Shown one piece after another: positions 19,556 through 29,070 of a stretch of DNA of 44,998 nucleotides. This DNA comes from DASRFR01 sp035651455 (GTDB taxonomy: Bacteria; Acidobacteriota; Terriglobia; Terriglobales; Acidobacteriaceae), in NCBI GenBank assembly GCA_035651455.1, contig DASRFR010000036.1:1-44998 (forward strand), written 5' to 3'. The translations under genes were made by a program, and so were the position numbers. Position 1 is the stretch's first letter, and each line of letters starts with the position of its first letter. Under the pieces are notes generated by a model. That model was not told the DNA's origin. It was given only the letters and a program-made list of their open reading frames with translations, and searched no databases.

Positions 19556-19595
19556 GTTCTGTCGCGTGTCTCTGAGAGCATAGGGAGGGGCGGTA

Positions 19596-22500
19596 GTGGG
19601 GAGTTTGGTTAAGAGGCTTCTTTTGTTCGGTGGTTTAGTTAGTGCGCTCATGGCGCAAAACGTGCCACCGATTCATCAAGTTGTTACGGGTATCCGCGAT
19701 GAGTCGAAGTCGATAGACACAGGGACGGTAGCAGGGAATCGTCGATTTCTTGGCTGGAATTTTGCGTCACGGTTTCAGTCGAATTTAGGTGGTGATGCGC
19801 CTCAGAAGTGGTCCCGTCAGCCTCTCTCTCGCGCGCCTGACTCCACACCTCCGCCTCTATCAAGACCGCGAAGACTCTCATCCGGACTTGCCAACGTCGG
19901 GTTCGGATTCCGGCCCGGCCTGCCTGCAGGATACATCCCAACCTCGGCTGTCACTGGGGACTTCAACAGCGACGGCAACATGGATGTGGCTATCAGCAAC
20001 GGCGGCGACAACACGATTTATGTATTTTTAGGAAATGGCGATACTTCTTTCCGGGTTCCCGAAATCATCTACACCCAGGGGCAGGCACCAATTTGGATTG
20101 CAGCGGCGAGTCTCAGAAACAACGGTCACCTCGATTTGATCACCGCCGACGCCGATTCCAACACTGTAGAGATTTTTCCCGGCAATGGTGATGGAACGTT
20201 TCAGGCAAGTTCACAGGTAGCAGTGAATCAAATACCCACGTTCATTCTGACTGCAGACATCAACCAGGACGGTAAACAGGATATCGTCGTTGGCCTTGTG
20301 GTAGAAACTGTCACCCCGCAACCCCAATTTCAGGTTCTGCTGGGCGATGGTGCGGGAGGCATCTCCGGAACGATTACTCCGCCTTCGTTCCTCTCAGCCA
20401 TCGACGGTCCAATTCCCACTGGCTGGATCGCGGCATCGGACCTGAACAAAGATGGATTTCTCGATCTTGTAACCACGATCACCGGCGCTGGAAGTTTTGC
20501 TTATACCAACCAGTTCGGTAAGAGCTTCTCAGCAAGCAGGTTCTTCGGGCCGCCCGAGGGAGGCATGGTGACCGGTCTGGGGGACCTCGACGAGGATGGT
20601 TGTCCTGACGCGGTGGAACTCTCTGACTACGGTTTGGTCTATGTCGCCAAGGGAAACTGTGGAGGCGGCTTTTCACAGCCGACGCTCGCCATATCCGGTA
20701 CCGGGGACCTTGATCCCGCGATTCAGATCGTCGATGTAGATAGCGATGGTCATCTGGATGTTGTCGCGTCCGCCGCTGTCTTCTTCGTAGGTGGGCTTGG
20801 GTATGGGAATGAAGGCGGTTATCTGGTTTCGGTTCTGAGAGGCGATGGCCATGGAAATCTCACGCCGGCAAAGATGTACCGCGGGGGATCGGATGCCTTT
20901 TCTCTCGTCGCCGCCGACTTCAACGGCGACAACAGGCCCGACCTTCTCACCACCGATTCGCGAGAGAACCAGGCCAGCCTTTATGTTAACGATGGTACAG
21001 GCAACTTCGACGGCCCGAATGGCCAGTTCATTGGATATACACACGGAGTAGTCAACTCTCCAAGTCCGAGTTCCTCGGTGCAGACCGCCGATTTCAATGG
21101 CGATGGTCATCCGGACCTGTATCTTGTCCAGAACGGTATTTTCGCGAGCCAGCCGAGCCAATTCACAGTGCTCTTAAACGACGGGACGGGAAACTTCCTG
21201 GGCCCTGTCACAACCCCGATTACGGTCGGCGATTATGTTCCCTATCCGCAGTTCATTGCGGGGAAGTTTCGCAGCACGGCGTCCGACGACGTAATTTATT
21301 TCAATCAGTACAGCACCAACCTTCTTGCGTTTTTTCCCAGCAATGGAGATGGAACTTTCGGGGCACCTTCCGCCCTGGCGACTCTGTACCAACCCCTGAG
21401 CATGGCAAAGGGGGATTTCAACGGAGACGGGAAGCTCGATTTCGTGGTCTCGGGCGTGAATGGAGGAATCCCCGGCAATTACGAGTTCGACATGTTCCTC
21501 GGGCACGGCGACGGTACCTTTACGCAGCTGCCGGCCCAATCGTTTCCCGCTCCGGGCATTGCCAGTTTTCAGCAGATCTTTGCGGGCGATTTCAATCATG
21601 ATGGAGAGTTTGACCTGATGATTGGCAACGATGCCGGCAATCTTGTCCAAGTGCTGGGCAACGGCGACGGGACCTTTATGTCACCAACTATCCTGTTTCA
21701 GAATTTCGGCGCCTTTTCTGTTGCCGACCTCAACCGTGATGGTTTCCCCGACCTAATTCAGGCGATTGATCCCAATCTCAACAATTTCGTCCAGTTCTCT
21801 CCGGCTGCCATGACGATTTACCTCGGCAGTGCCAACGGGACCTTCCAGCAACAGCCAAGCTACGATTTCTTTGGTTACTACGGTGGCGGCATCCCGCTGC
21901 TCGGCGATTTTAATGGCGACGGAATTCTCGATGTAGCGGAAATATTTCTGGAGATCCCAAGCGGCCCGTTTATTGAGCGCAGTCTGCGGGTGCTGCAAGG
22001 GGTTGGCGATGGTTCCTTCATCCCCACCGGCCATATCTATCAACTTCCGGGTCCAAGCGTCCCGTTTGTGGGGGCCGACTTCAACGGCGATCATCTGGAT
22101 GACCTGATTGAATTGGTGGGTTACACATCCTCTCTGCATACCATCGCAGCCGCCCCCGGCCTAGTTCTAGATATCGCCGTCAACTCAAGTCCTGTAGTGG
22201 GCTCAACGGGCAGCGCGACGGTCACTCTGAATGTGCCATCCAGTTCCGCGCAGACCGTCGCCCTCAGCGCAAGCGACCCGGCTGTGCAATTGCCGAGCAG
22301 CTTGCGCTTCACAGCCGGACAACAGACCCAGTCTTTCACCTTTACTCTGGGGAGCGGAGTTGACCTGTCGCACGTGTTTGCGCTGTACGCGTCGTTGAAT
22401 GGGCAAACCGCCGTCGCCTACACTACGAAACCAAATAGCAACCTGAGCGTTGGGGTGAATTCTACTGTGCTGTACGGCGTTTACCCGGTCGTGGGAACGT

Positions 22501-23576
22501 ATGCTGTCACCCCCGGCGAATCCATCCCATTCACCCTGGCTTTGGGAAGCGTCGGTGGCTACCGCGGAACGTTCTCGTCCTTTCAGTGTCAAGGACTCCC
22601 GCTGGGGGCAACATGCACGTTCGATGCGACGAGCGCGCTTTTACTAGCCGGCGGAGGAAATTCGGTCGGCTTCACTATCACCAGCTCTCCATCCTCGCCG
22701 TTCGGAACCTACCCTTTGCAAGTTACGTCCACCGACGGCTTTGTTTCCTCTTCGGGATCTTTGACTCTTGGAGTCGGTGACTTCACCCTAACTGCAAACC
22801 CTTCGACGATCGAGGTTCAAGCCAATGGAAGCTCTATCACCACCGTGACGTCGAGTTCTACCAATGCATTGACTGAAAACATAATGGTGACCTGTAGCGG
22901 CTTGCCCGGCGGCGCTTCGTGCTCGGGATCTGCGCTACTGGATTCGAACGGAGGTTCTGCTCTTCTGGGGGTAAGCACCGGTCAAGTGCCGTTCGGAGAC
23001 TACCCTTTCCAGATCACCGGTACCGCCAACCTTGCCTCTCATACCATCAACGCCATATTGAGGGTTGCCGACTATACCGCCGCACTGGATCATAGTACCG
23101 CCTCCATCGTCACAGGGCAGTCCGCCACGTTCACAGTGAGCCTGGTTTCGGAAAACAATTACACAGCCAGCATCACGGTGTCGTGTCCAGTCTCGTCGAA
23201 TTTGGTCGTGTGCTCGGCATCACCGCAGAGCCTCTCACTGGCCCCCAACGGCACGGCTTCCGTGACTCTCACCGTCACCAACACATCAAAAGCGCAAGCA
23301 CTTGATGAAAACGACTCCCGGAGTTTTCTGCTTTTGGCAATGTTGCTTCCTGTAGTGGGCATTCGTCGCTGGCGGAAGCTGGTGTCTGCGTTTGCACTCG
23401 CATTGCTAGTGGGAACTTTCTTGGGTTGCGGTGGCGGCGGGGCTTCAACTGCTGTGACACCGAACCCACCCGCCATTTCAATCGTCTCGATTCCGATCTA
23501 TGTCACGGCCATCTCGCCGGGGAGCAGCACCCAAAACACCAAGAACCTTGGGCCAATCACGATTACGTTGAACTAG
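19596..23576 (+). CDS. Secreted FG-GAP/VCBS repeat protein with Ig-like tail
   Basis: This 1326-residue protein begins at GTG with a strong GGGAGGGG site. A signal peptide (MGSLVKRLLLFGGLVSALMAQ) is followed by about twelve FG-GAP/VCBS units with calcium-loop motifs (GDFNSDGNMD, ADINQDGKQD, GDLDEDGCPD, ADFNGDGHPD), spanning about residues 100-840 as a predicted beta-propeller. Three or four Ig-like domains follow (about 860-1215). The end is unusual: a hydrophobic helix (SFLLLAMLLPVVGIRRWRK), a second helix closed by TFLGCGGGG, and a short beta-like tail ending ITITLN. I recall this ending in many Acidobacteriota surface proteins, where it may act in anchoring or sorting. An adhesive or structural extracellular role is inferred. 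Confidence 0.88.
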   Translation: MGSLVKRLLLFGGLVSALMAQNVPPIHQVVTGIRDESKSIDTGTVAGNRRFLGWNFASRFQSNLGGDAPQKWSRQPLSRAPDSTPPPLSRPRRLSSGLANVGFGFRPGLPAGYIPTSAVTGDFNSDGNMDVAISNGGDNTIYVFLGNGDTSFRVPEIIYTQGQAPIWIAAASLRNNGHLDLITADADSNTVEIFPGNGDGTFQASSQVAVNQIPTFILTADINQDGKQDIVVGLVVETVTPQPQFQVLLGDGAGGISGTITPPSFLSAIDGPIPTGWIAASDLNKDGFLDLVTTITGAGSFAYTNQFGKSFSASRFFGPPEGGMVTGLGDLDEDGCPDAVELSDYGLVYVAKGNCGGGFSQPTLAISGTGDLDPAIQIVDVDSDGHLDVVASAAVFFVGGLGYGNEGGYLVSVLRGDGHGNLTPAKMYRGGSDAFSLVAADFNGDNRPDLLTTDSRENQASLYVNDGTGNFDGPNGQFIGYTHGVVNSPSPSSSVQTADFNGDGHPDLYLVQNGIFASQPSQFTVLLNDGTGNFLGPVTTPITVGDYVPYPQFIAGKFRSTASDDVIYFNQYSTNLLAFFPSNGDGTFGAPSALATLYQPLSMAKGDFNGDGKLDFVVSGVNGGIPGNYEFDMFLGHGDGTFTQLPAQSFPAPGIASFQQIFAGDFNHDGEFDLMIGNDAGNLVQVLGNGDGTFMSPTILFQNFGAFSVADLNRDGFPDLIQAIDPNLNNFVQFSPAAMTIYLGSANGTFQQQPSYDFFGYYGGGIPLLGDFNGDGILDVAEIFLEIPSGPFIERSLRVLQGVGDGSFIPTGHIYQLPGPSVPFVGADFNGDHLDDLIELVGYTSSLHTIAAAPGLVLDIAVNSSPVVGSTGSATVTLNVPSSSAQTVALSASDPAVQLPSSLRFTAGQQTQSFTFTLGSGVDLSHVFALYASLNGQTAVAYTTKPNSNLSVGVNSTVLYGVYPVVGTYAVTPGESIPFTLALGSVGGYRGTFSSFQCQGLPLGATCTFDATSALLLAGGGNSVGFTITSSPSSPFGTYPLQVTSTDGFVSSSGSLTLGVGDFTLTANPSTIEVQANGSSITTVTSSSTNALTENIMVTCSGLPGGASCSGSALLDSNGGSALLGVSTGQVPFGDYPFQITGTANLASHTINAILRVADYTAALDHSTASIVTGQSATFTVSLVSENNYTASITVSCPVSSNLVVCSASPQSLSLAPNGTASVTLTVTNTSKAQALDENDSRSFLLLAMLLPVVGIRRWRKLVSAFALALLVGTFLGCGGGGASTAVTPNPPAISIVSIPIYVTAISPGSSTQNTKNLGPITITLN

Positions 23577-23756
23577 ATACGTGTGAATTCAACTTGGCAT
23601 GTGCGCTGGAGTTTATGCAACGGGGCGGCGGTAATTCAGTTTGGTTCTCTTTCTCGTCCGGGGCGAGGGCCTCCCTGCTGTAGATTAACACTACGGCACG
23701 GCAGGGCGAGAGATACAACACTCAAGCAGGAAAAACGAAAAATCGGTGGACGACCA

Positions 23757-23862
23757 ATAGGTTATCACTTGCTCGTCTTTGGGTTCCGAACCCAAAGGGC
23801 ATTCTTTGCCTGCTCTGGCTCGGTCGATCCCTGTCCGGAACGAAACTGCTGATTCCCAGGCA
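23757..23862 (-). repeat. Dispersed noncoding repeat, copy C (inverted)
   Basis: Read on the minus strand this shows AATGCCTG, TTTCGTTC, GAGCAGGCA, then the hairpin CTTTGGGTTC-G-GAACCCAAAG (perfect 10-base arms) followed by ACGAGC. The order matches copies at 7080-7189 and 15397-15504, with lower identity in the middle. It lies between the FG-GAP gene and the defence cluster. Confidence 0.45.
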
Positions 23863-23947
23863 TTGTTTGGACGACTGTCGGCCGATAGCCAACCAACCTA
23901 TCAATACCTGCTTTGAGGGTCAGGCAGTGTGCAAGAAGTGTGTCTCT

Positions 23948-23985
23948 CTTTGCGAGCCAAGGAGTAACCTCTATGGCTCGCAAAG
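23948..23985. terminator. 12-bp perfect hairpin beyond the SIR2 gene
   Basis: CTTTGCGAGCCA (23948-23959) pairs perfectly with TGGCTCGCAAAG (23974-23985) across a 14-base loop that can itself pair AGG with CCT. It starts 10 bases past the stop of the minus-strand SIR2 gene, where a transcript-end hairpin is expected. No T-run follows on either strand, so the terminator call rests on position and stability. Confidence 0.5.
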
Positions 23986-23994
23986 TTGGGCAAA

Positions 23995-26900
23995 TCATTC
24001 CTCGCAACTGGCAGTCGCGAATCTCACTTCAGGCATAGGGTCCAGTTCCGCGTCTGTAAGGAGCTGTGTGAGACGATCGTCAGACATCCCATGCCGCTTC
24101 AAGCAGCCTGCCAACCTTACCGCAGCAGCTCTCACCAGGGTGATCGATGTCGTTTCGATCTCATTTGTATCCTGCTGCGAATAGTCTGTCTCGATAAATA
24201 TCAGCCCAAGTGCCGCAATAAGACGTTCGCAGTCCAGTTGGGTGAGGATACCTTCATTGAGAAGATGCAGGGAATTCGTCAAGGCATGGAACAATCCTGG
24301 CTCTCTGCGGGTCTCGACTATATTGACAACTGAGTCCACGAGCCGTCTCGGCACTTCAGGTGCTGTCCCTTGCTTGGCTATATCCGCCCACCTGTAGACG
24401 GCGTGGAATCCGGCTGAGTTCTTATCACGGTCTCTACTGATCATCATCTGCAATATGATGTTCGTTGCTCTTTCCAGTAGCGACGGCTGAATGCGTACCA
24501 GCTCTGGCAATCCCTGGGTCACCGAAGGCGCGACATTCGTCTCGATGAGCAAAAAGCAGCTCGATATGATATCGGACGTCAGATCGCCAGAGGCTAAGGA
24601 CGGCAAGATCGAGTTAGCCATCACCGCCCCGATTGCCTGTCGTGACAGTTCGTTCTCTCGACGGATATTTCCAAGATCGAATTCGGGCTCTCTCTTGGGG
24701 CGCCAATTTAGAATTGCTCTAAGCAGATCCAGTGTTTCTTCCTTCGTCAACACAAGGCCACGCGAACCATCCTTCTGTCTTCGGGTAGCACCGGCTAGTG
24801 AGACTAGACAGTGGACAGAAGATGGGTCATGCGAGCGCGCCATAAATAGGGCCCGCGTTGCGTCCTTGTCGGGAGATGGCAGCAAGAGAAACATGTGGGA
24901 ATAGAACGAAGTGTCAGCTGGCAAATCCGCATCCGACTTTCGCCGGCTCCATAGAGCTTTTCCAAATCGCTCTGCTTCCGCGGAGTTAAGCGCACCGCCC
25001 ATGTATAGACGAGCGAGTCGGCGGGCGGCACGATTCCTGCTTTCCTGGTCTGCGTCGCTAACTCTTTGAATAAGAACTGAGACTCTAGCCGCGAACTTCG
25101 TGTCTGGAGTGGGTCGAGCTATTGGCGGTTCTGGCAAGCGTTCGGCTGTTTCCGGCCAGTCTTGTGCCATCGGCGAAGGTATACCAACTTCATCCGGCAA
25201 TGGAAAACTCAGCGTTTCGTCAACTAATGCCGCTCTGACCGCTGGGGGAAGGGCTGAAAGCGAGCGCTCCAGCAGATGTTCCAGGGGTTCGTATAGTTCT
25301 CTGGCCCTCCAACGAGGGTCGTTTGCGTACAACAGTACCCGTCGGAATAGCGTAAGGGCTTCCGTGCTGGAGAGCCGCACCGATAGGCCCGAGATGATTT
25401 CAGCATACGCGGCGGCACGTCGGCTCCAGAAATCATCACCAATGCCTTCACGTCTTGTCAGCTGTTCCAGGGCATAATCGAGTGCCCGGCCGAGGATTGC
25501 TCCCAGCATGATCCTGCGATTTTCTCCAATGAGCGCGACCTGGACTCGGCCAAAAACCGATTTAAGTAGATTCTCACCACCAGCATGAGCTACACGTAGC
25601 ACCCGCAGGAAATCGGAGTCGTCCTCGTATCGATATCCTGTTAAAAGCTCTGCACGCTCCATCCGTTCGGACATTATGATCGTGTGGTCTCCGCGTGGTG
25701 GGACGCCGACAACATCGACAATGCGCCCGATTTCGTAGATCGCTTCCGTCGGCCACCACGTTCCAAAATGCAAAGCCGAGGAGTGATCGCGATAAACGCC
25801 CGCCTCAAACTCCGGCTCCTTGGCTCTCTGCCTTTCGGCAACGCGGCGAAGGTCTTCTTCAATTTTGATGTCGATTGCTTGGAGGTATTGCCACGGGTCG
25901 GCGTCAGTCTCAAAAAAGCGCAATCGAAGAATTTCAGACTCCTCACCTAGTTCGTCCCGAGGTACCGTGGTCCAAGAGCGAAGACCTCGTGATAGAAATT
26001 GGGCCCATGCCAGTCTCGAAATTGTCCACAGGGAATCCCGATCCCTATAGAAATTTTCACGAATCTCACGCAAACCAATATGGGCAGTTTCTCTGGCGCC
26101 TTTCATATCCCCGAGGTCGCACAGGAGCGCGCCACGGCGGAACTTCCAGAACGGATCAGAACCATCAAGATCGGTTAGAAGCTTCCTTAGCTCCCCAAAA
26201 TTGAGTTCATCTCGGGCCCACAAACAACGTTGATAGCTGACCTGTGCAGCCATTTCCCGGTCAGAGGGTGCATGGCACTTGAAATAGTCAACCCACTCGA
26301 CGAAACCGGATTGATTACGCTCCTCTCGCGCCGTTCGCAACAATAGCAATGCAACAAACTCTCTGGCGACCGGGTCATCCCAGCATTGGTCATCAGATAC
26401 AGCGGTTCGAAACATTAGCTGGAACGACGTTTCGAGTGGTATGAAAAAGGTATCTAGTCTCCATGCTGACTCGAATAGAAACCGTCCGCGGTCTTTCGGC
26501 GCCAGTTGATCGAAGACGCGACCAATTCGATACAGTGCGCTAATCGTTTCACTCTTCGCGACGGCTCGGGTATGTGGCGGACAAACAATCCAGCCCGGAT
26601 ATGACCGCCGTTCATCTTCCCAAGTCTGGATGGTTTCCGTCGTAAGTGCGAGTTGTGCGGCGGAGTCCTGAAGAGGTGTACCGGATGCTGTCGATTTGCG
26701 CTGCTCAGGCCAGTCCCACGGGGCCCGTGGTTTCGCCTTCTCAAGATAGTCCAAAAACTGAGTGGCAGCAGCGCGCTGTCCCGCCTTGCCGACCAACGGA
26801 GTAAAGTCAATCACAGAAATGTTCCTTGATTCGAGCAGCATCCGCTGCGCAGCGCCGAGATCAAGTGCTCCTACGAGATGAATGCGTCTGGCTGACGCGC

Positions 26901-27573
26901 CTAGTTGGTCTCTCACCCATCCTGACCACTCTAGGAAGTTCGGGTCATCCCCAGAAAATCCCAACAGGCATAGTTCATTTTCAAGGAGTGTTTGCTGAAC
27001 GAGATTGACGAAAGGCGCGAACAACCTTGGATAGGTGCGATAGTCCTCCTCTGAAACGATAAACGGACGGTTTGATGGAAGACTTCCGTGAAGTTTAATC
27101 ACTCGCGGTGCGCGGGTGGTCGCGATATCGCTGACGCAACGTACTGTCTCGTAAGTCTGTCCCAGGTTTTCGAGGGCAGCTCGTTCGATCAGCGTGTCCC
27201 AGTTCGTCGTCAGAATGTCTGTCCAAGGCAATTTCACCAATTTCCTGTGCAAATCTCCAGGGAGCCACTCTTCATCCCGAACCATATCCCGAATAAGGCC
27301 CTCTAGGGCTAGTTCACCGAGAAGAACCTTGAACTCTTCCGCTAGGCGTAGAGGATCTTTCTTGCCCACTACACCGGGATAGATCCGTTCCTGCATGACA
27401 CGTGCGATGTCGGTCCATAACGGAGGTTCAGGAGTATTGGAGTGTACCCGGTCGGCATTCTTTGTAAATCCTGCGCCAATAAAAATCGCTGCGCCTCGCG
27501 CCTTCCCGACTTTCCAGAGGGCACGTCCAAGTTGCTGTAGCGCCGGATAATCCGCAATGTCCTCTATCCTCAT
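23995..27573 (-). CDS. SIR2-domain antiphage-type protein with long C-terminal region (DSR-like)
   Basis: This 1192-residue protein starts at MRIEDIADYPALQQLG; the frame is open 89 codons further up, but those codons look noncoding. Residues ~20-270 form a SIR2 domain: AIFIGAGFTKNAD (nucleotide loop), TTNWDTLIE with Asn124, KLHGSLPS with His162, and LLGFSGDDPNFLEW. These match NAD-hydrolysing SIR2 domains of defence proteins. The remaining ~900 residues are mostly helical and include W/R-rich stretches, with no second motif recognised. Size and layout resemble defence-associated sirtuins (DSR1/DSR2), which deplete NAD after sensing a phage protein. It is divergent from a TIR-like gene 237 bases away. 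SLOG, as in Thoeris ThsA, is not seen. Defence function is inferred. Confidence 0.8.
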   Translation of the reverse strand: MRIEDIADYPALQQLGRALWKVGKARGAAIFIGAGFTKNADRVHSNTPEPPLWTDIARVMQERIYPGVVGKKDPLRLAEEFKVLLGELALEGLIRDMVRDEEWLPGDLHRKLVKLPWTDILTTNWDTLIERAALENLGQTYETVRCVSDIATTRAPRVIKLHGSLPSNRPFIVSEEDYRTYPRLFAPFVNLVQQTLLENELCLLGFSGDDPNFLEWSGWVRDQLGASARRIHLVGALDLGAAQRMLLESRNISVIDFTPLVGKAGQRAAATQFLDYLEKAKPRAPWDWPEQRKSTASGTPLQDSAAQLALTTETIQTWEDERRSYPGWIVCPPHTRAVAKSETISALYRIGRVFDQLAPKDRGRFLFESAWRLDTFFIPLETSFQLMFRTAVSDDQCWDDPVAREFVALLLLRTAREERNQSGFVEWVDYFKCHAPSDREMAAQVSYQRCLWARDELNFGELRKLLTDLDGSDPFWKFRRGALLCDLGDMKGARETAHIGLREIRENFYRDRDSLWTISRLAWAQFLSRGLRSWTTVPRDELGEESEILRLRFFETDADPWQYLQAIDIKIEEDLRRVAERQRAKEPEFEAGVYRDHSSALHFGTWWPTEAIYEIGRIVDVVGVPPRGDHTIIMSERMERAELLTGYRYEDDSDFLRVLRVAHAGGENLLKSVFGRVQVALIGENRRIMLGAILGRALDYALEQLTRREGIGDDFWSRRAAAYAEIISGLSVRLSSTEALTLFRRVLLYANDPRWRARELYEPLEHLLERSLSALPPAVRAALVDETLSFPLPDEVGIPSPMAQDWPETAERLPEPPIARPTPDTKFAARVSVLIQRVSDADQESRNRAARRLARLYMGGALNSAEAERFGKALWSRRKSDADLPADTSFYSHMFLLLPSPDKDATRALFMARSHDPSSVHCLVSLAGATRRQKDGSRGLVLTKEETLDLLRAILNWRPKREPEFDLGNIRRENELSRQAIGAVMANSILPSLASGDLTSDIISSCFLLIETNVAPSVTQGLPELVRIQPSLLERATNIILQMMISRDRDKNSAGFHAVYRWADIAKQGTAPEVPRRLVDSVVNIVETRREPGLFHALTNSLHLLNEGILTQLDCERLIAALGLIFIETDYSQQDTNEIETTSITLVRAAAVRLAGCLKRHGMSDDRLTQLLTDAELDPMPEVRFATASCEE

Positions 27574-27810
27574 GAGCCCGCTCGCCTTGTACCTATAGTA
27601 CCAAGCGCAAAGATTTGTCTTAAGAACTCGGCATGGCACGCCGTTTTCTAGCAGCGATGGCGTCTGGTTGCATGAAAGGTGCCATGCCCGTTTGCCGGGA
27701 GTAACCTTGGATAATCTGATCGAGTATCCGAAATGAATGGCTTTCCCTTCACTGCCTCTGGGGACTCCTCGATATGGTGCACCAGAAGTTGGGTCTAATA
27801 CACTGGAAGT

Positions 27811-29070
27811 ATGGCCTATACAGTTTTCTTTTCTTGGCAAAGTGATCGCAGCCCAAGCGAAGGCCGAAACCTAATTGAGTCGGCCATCAAATCGGCTATT
27901 CAAAGACTTGGGGAGAACGCAGAGATCGAGGAATCCCTGCGCGATGGCCTCAGCCTGGACAAAGACACGAAGGGGGTTCCGGGCAACCCGCCCATTTTCG
28001 AGACGATTCTCAAGAAGATAGATCGGTCTGCCATTTTCGTTCCGGATCTCACTTCTGTTGCGAATCGAGCGAACGGAGAACTGATCCCGAATCCAAATGT
28101 TCTCATCGAATATGGATGGGCGCTTAAGTCACGCGGATACCATCAAATTTTGCCGGTGATGAATACTGCTCACGGCGACCCTAAGAAATTCCCCCTTCCT
28201 TTTGACATGGCCCATTTGCGGTTTCCGATCCTTTACTCGTTGCCGGACGGCAGCTCTGCAGCAGATCGGCGAGCAGTCCGGGATGAGCTCGCTCGGGAGT
28301 TTGAGGGAGCCTTCCGGACCATTCTGGAAAGCGAAGAGTTTCGGTCACAGCTCCCAAGACCACCCGCGCCGCCACCTTTCCCAGAGAAGCAGCCCTTGAA
28401 CGGGCGCGCGCGATTTCGAGCCGCCGGCAAGCCGCTCGGAATCGCGAGTGAAGGTCTGATTGAGAGGATCGAAAACCGAGAGCCAAGAACGATCAAGCTG
28501 GCAGACGGTCCCGCATATTGGCTGCGACTGATTCCTTCCACTGAGCCGAAGCAGAAACTAAGTACGCAGGCCTTGAAACAGACAGCCTTGCAACTTAGCA
28601 TTGTTCCGCTGGTGCGGTCAGCGCAGTCGAGTGGATTTGTCAGAGGTGAAGATGGTGGTGGCTTCTATCCAGTCCAAGGAACGGACACGGTGAACTCGGT
28701 GGCCTATGTTTTCAACACCGGAGAAATCTGGGTAATCGATGCGTGGCTGTCGCAGATTCCCCAATATCTTGAGCTGGACGAACGAATCTTCTCGGCGACC
28801 TTGCAGCAATGTGCGGAATTTCTCAGCCGCGTCGGAATCAACGGACCGTACAAGTGGATCGCTGGAATGGAAGGCATACAGCATCGCCGCCTCGTTCTGG
28901 CTGATCGTCCAAATGCAAGATTGGGTACGTGTATCGTGGATCGGATCGAAAAGGATGGCATGTACGATGCAAGCCAAGATCCCGGGTTTGCACTTAGGCC
29001 GTTCTTCGAGGAGGTATTCGACGCCTGTGGTGCAGTGCACCCACGCCTCCTCATAGCCAATCGTCGTTAG
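27811..29070 (+). CDS. TIR-like domain protein with unknown C-terminal region
   Basis: This 419-residue protein opens with a TIR-like fold: VFFSWQSD (residues 5-12), DKDTKGVPGNPPIFETILKKI (50-70), AIFVPDLT (74-81) and NPNVLIEYGWALKSRG (94-109). Glu100 in LIEYGWA is the candidate catalytic glutamate of NAD-hydrolysing TIR domains. Residues ~185-419 form a separate alpha/beta region (GEIWVIDAW, GPYKWIAGMEG) that I do not recognise and that could be a sensor. It is divergent from the SIR2 gene, and its TAG stop overlaps the TAA stop of the opposing MPE-NACHT gene (TTAG at 29067-29070). GGAAG sits very close to the ATG. It is probably an NAD-consuming or nucleotide-binding defence effector. Confidence 0.75.
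   Translation: MAYTVFFSWQSDRSPSEGRNLIESAIKSAIQRLGENAEIEESLRDGLSLDKDTKGVPGNPPIFETILKKIDRSAIFVPDLTSVANRANGELIPNPNVLIEYGWALKSRGYHQILPVMNTAHGDPKKFPLPFDMAHLRFPILYSLPDGSSAADRRAVRDELAREFEGAFRTILESEEFRSQLPRPPAPPPFPEKQPLNGRARFRAAGKPLGIASEGLIERIENREPRTIKLADGPAYWLRLIPSTEPKQKLSTQALKQTALQLSIVPLVRSAQSSGFVRGEDGGGFYPVQGTDTVNSVAYVFNTGEIWVIDAWLSQIPQYLELDERIFSATLQQCAEFLSRVGINGPYKWIAGMEGIQHRRLVLADRPNARLGTCIVDRIEKDGMYDASQDPGFALRPFFEEVFDACGAVHPRLLIANRR

Noticed and set aside
27574..27840. Upstream extension of the SIR2 reading frame
   Set aside because: The frame is open for 89 more codons but would overlap the TIR-like start; the extra residues have no domain character, and the SIR2 fold begins after MRIEDI.
23995..29070. 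Classical Thoeris system
   Set aside because: A SIR2 and a TIR-like gene are adjacent, but the SIR2 protein has no visible SLOG domain, is more than twice the size of ThsA, and the genes are divergent instead of in one operon.
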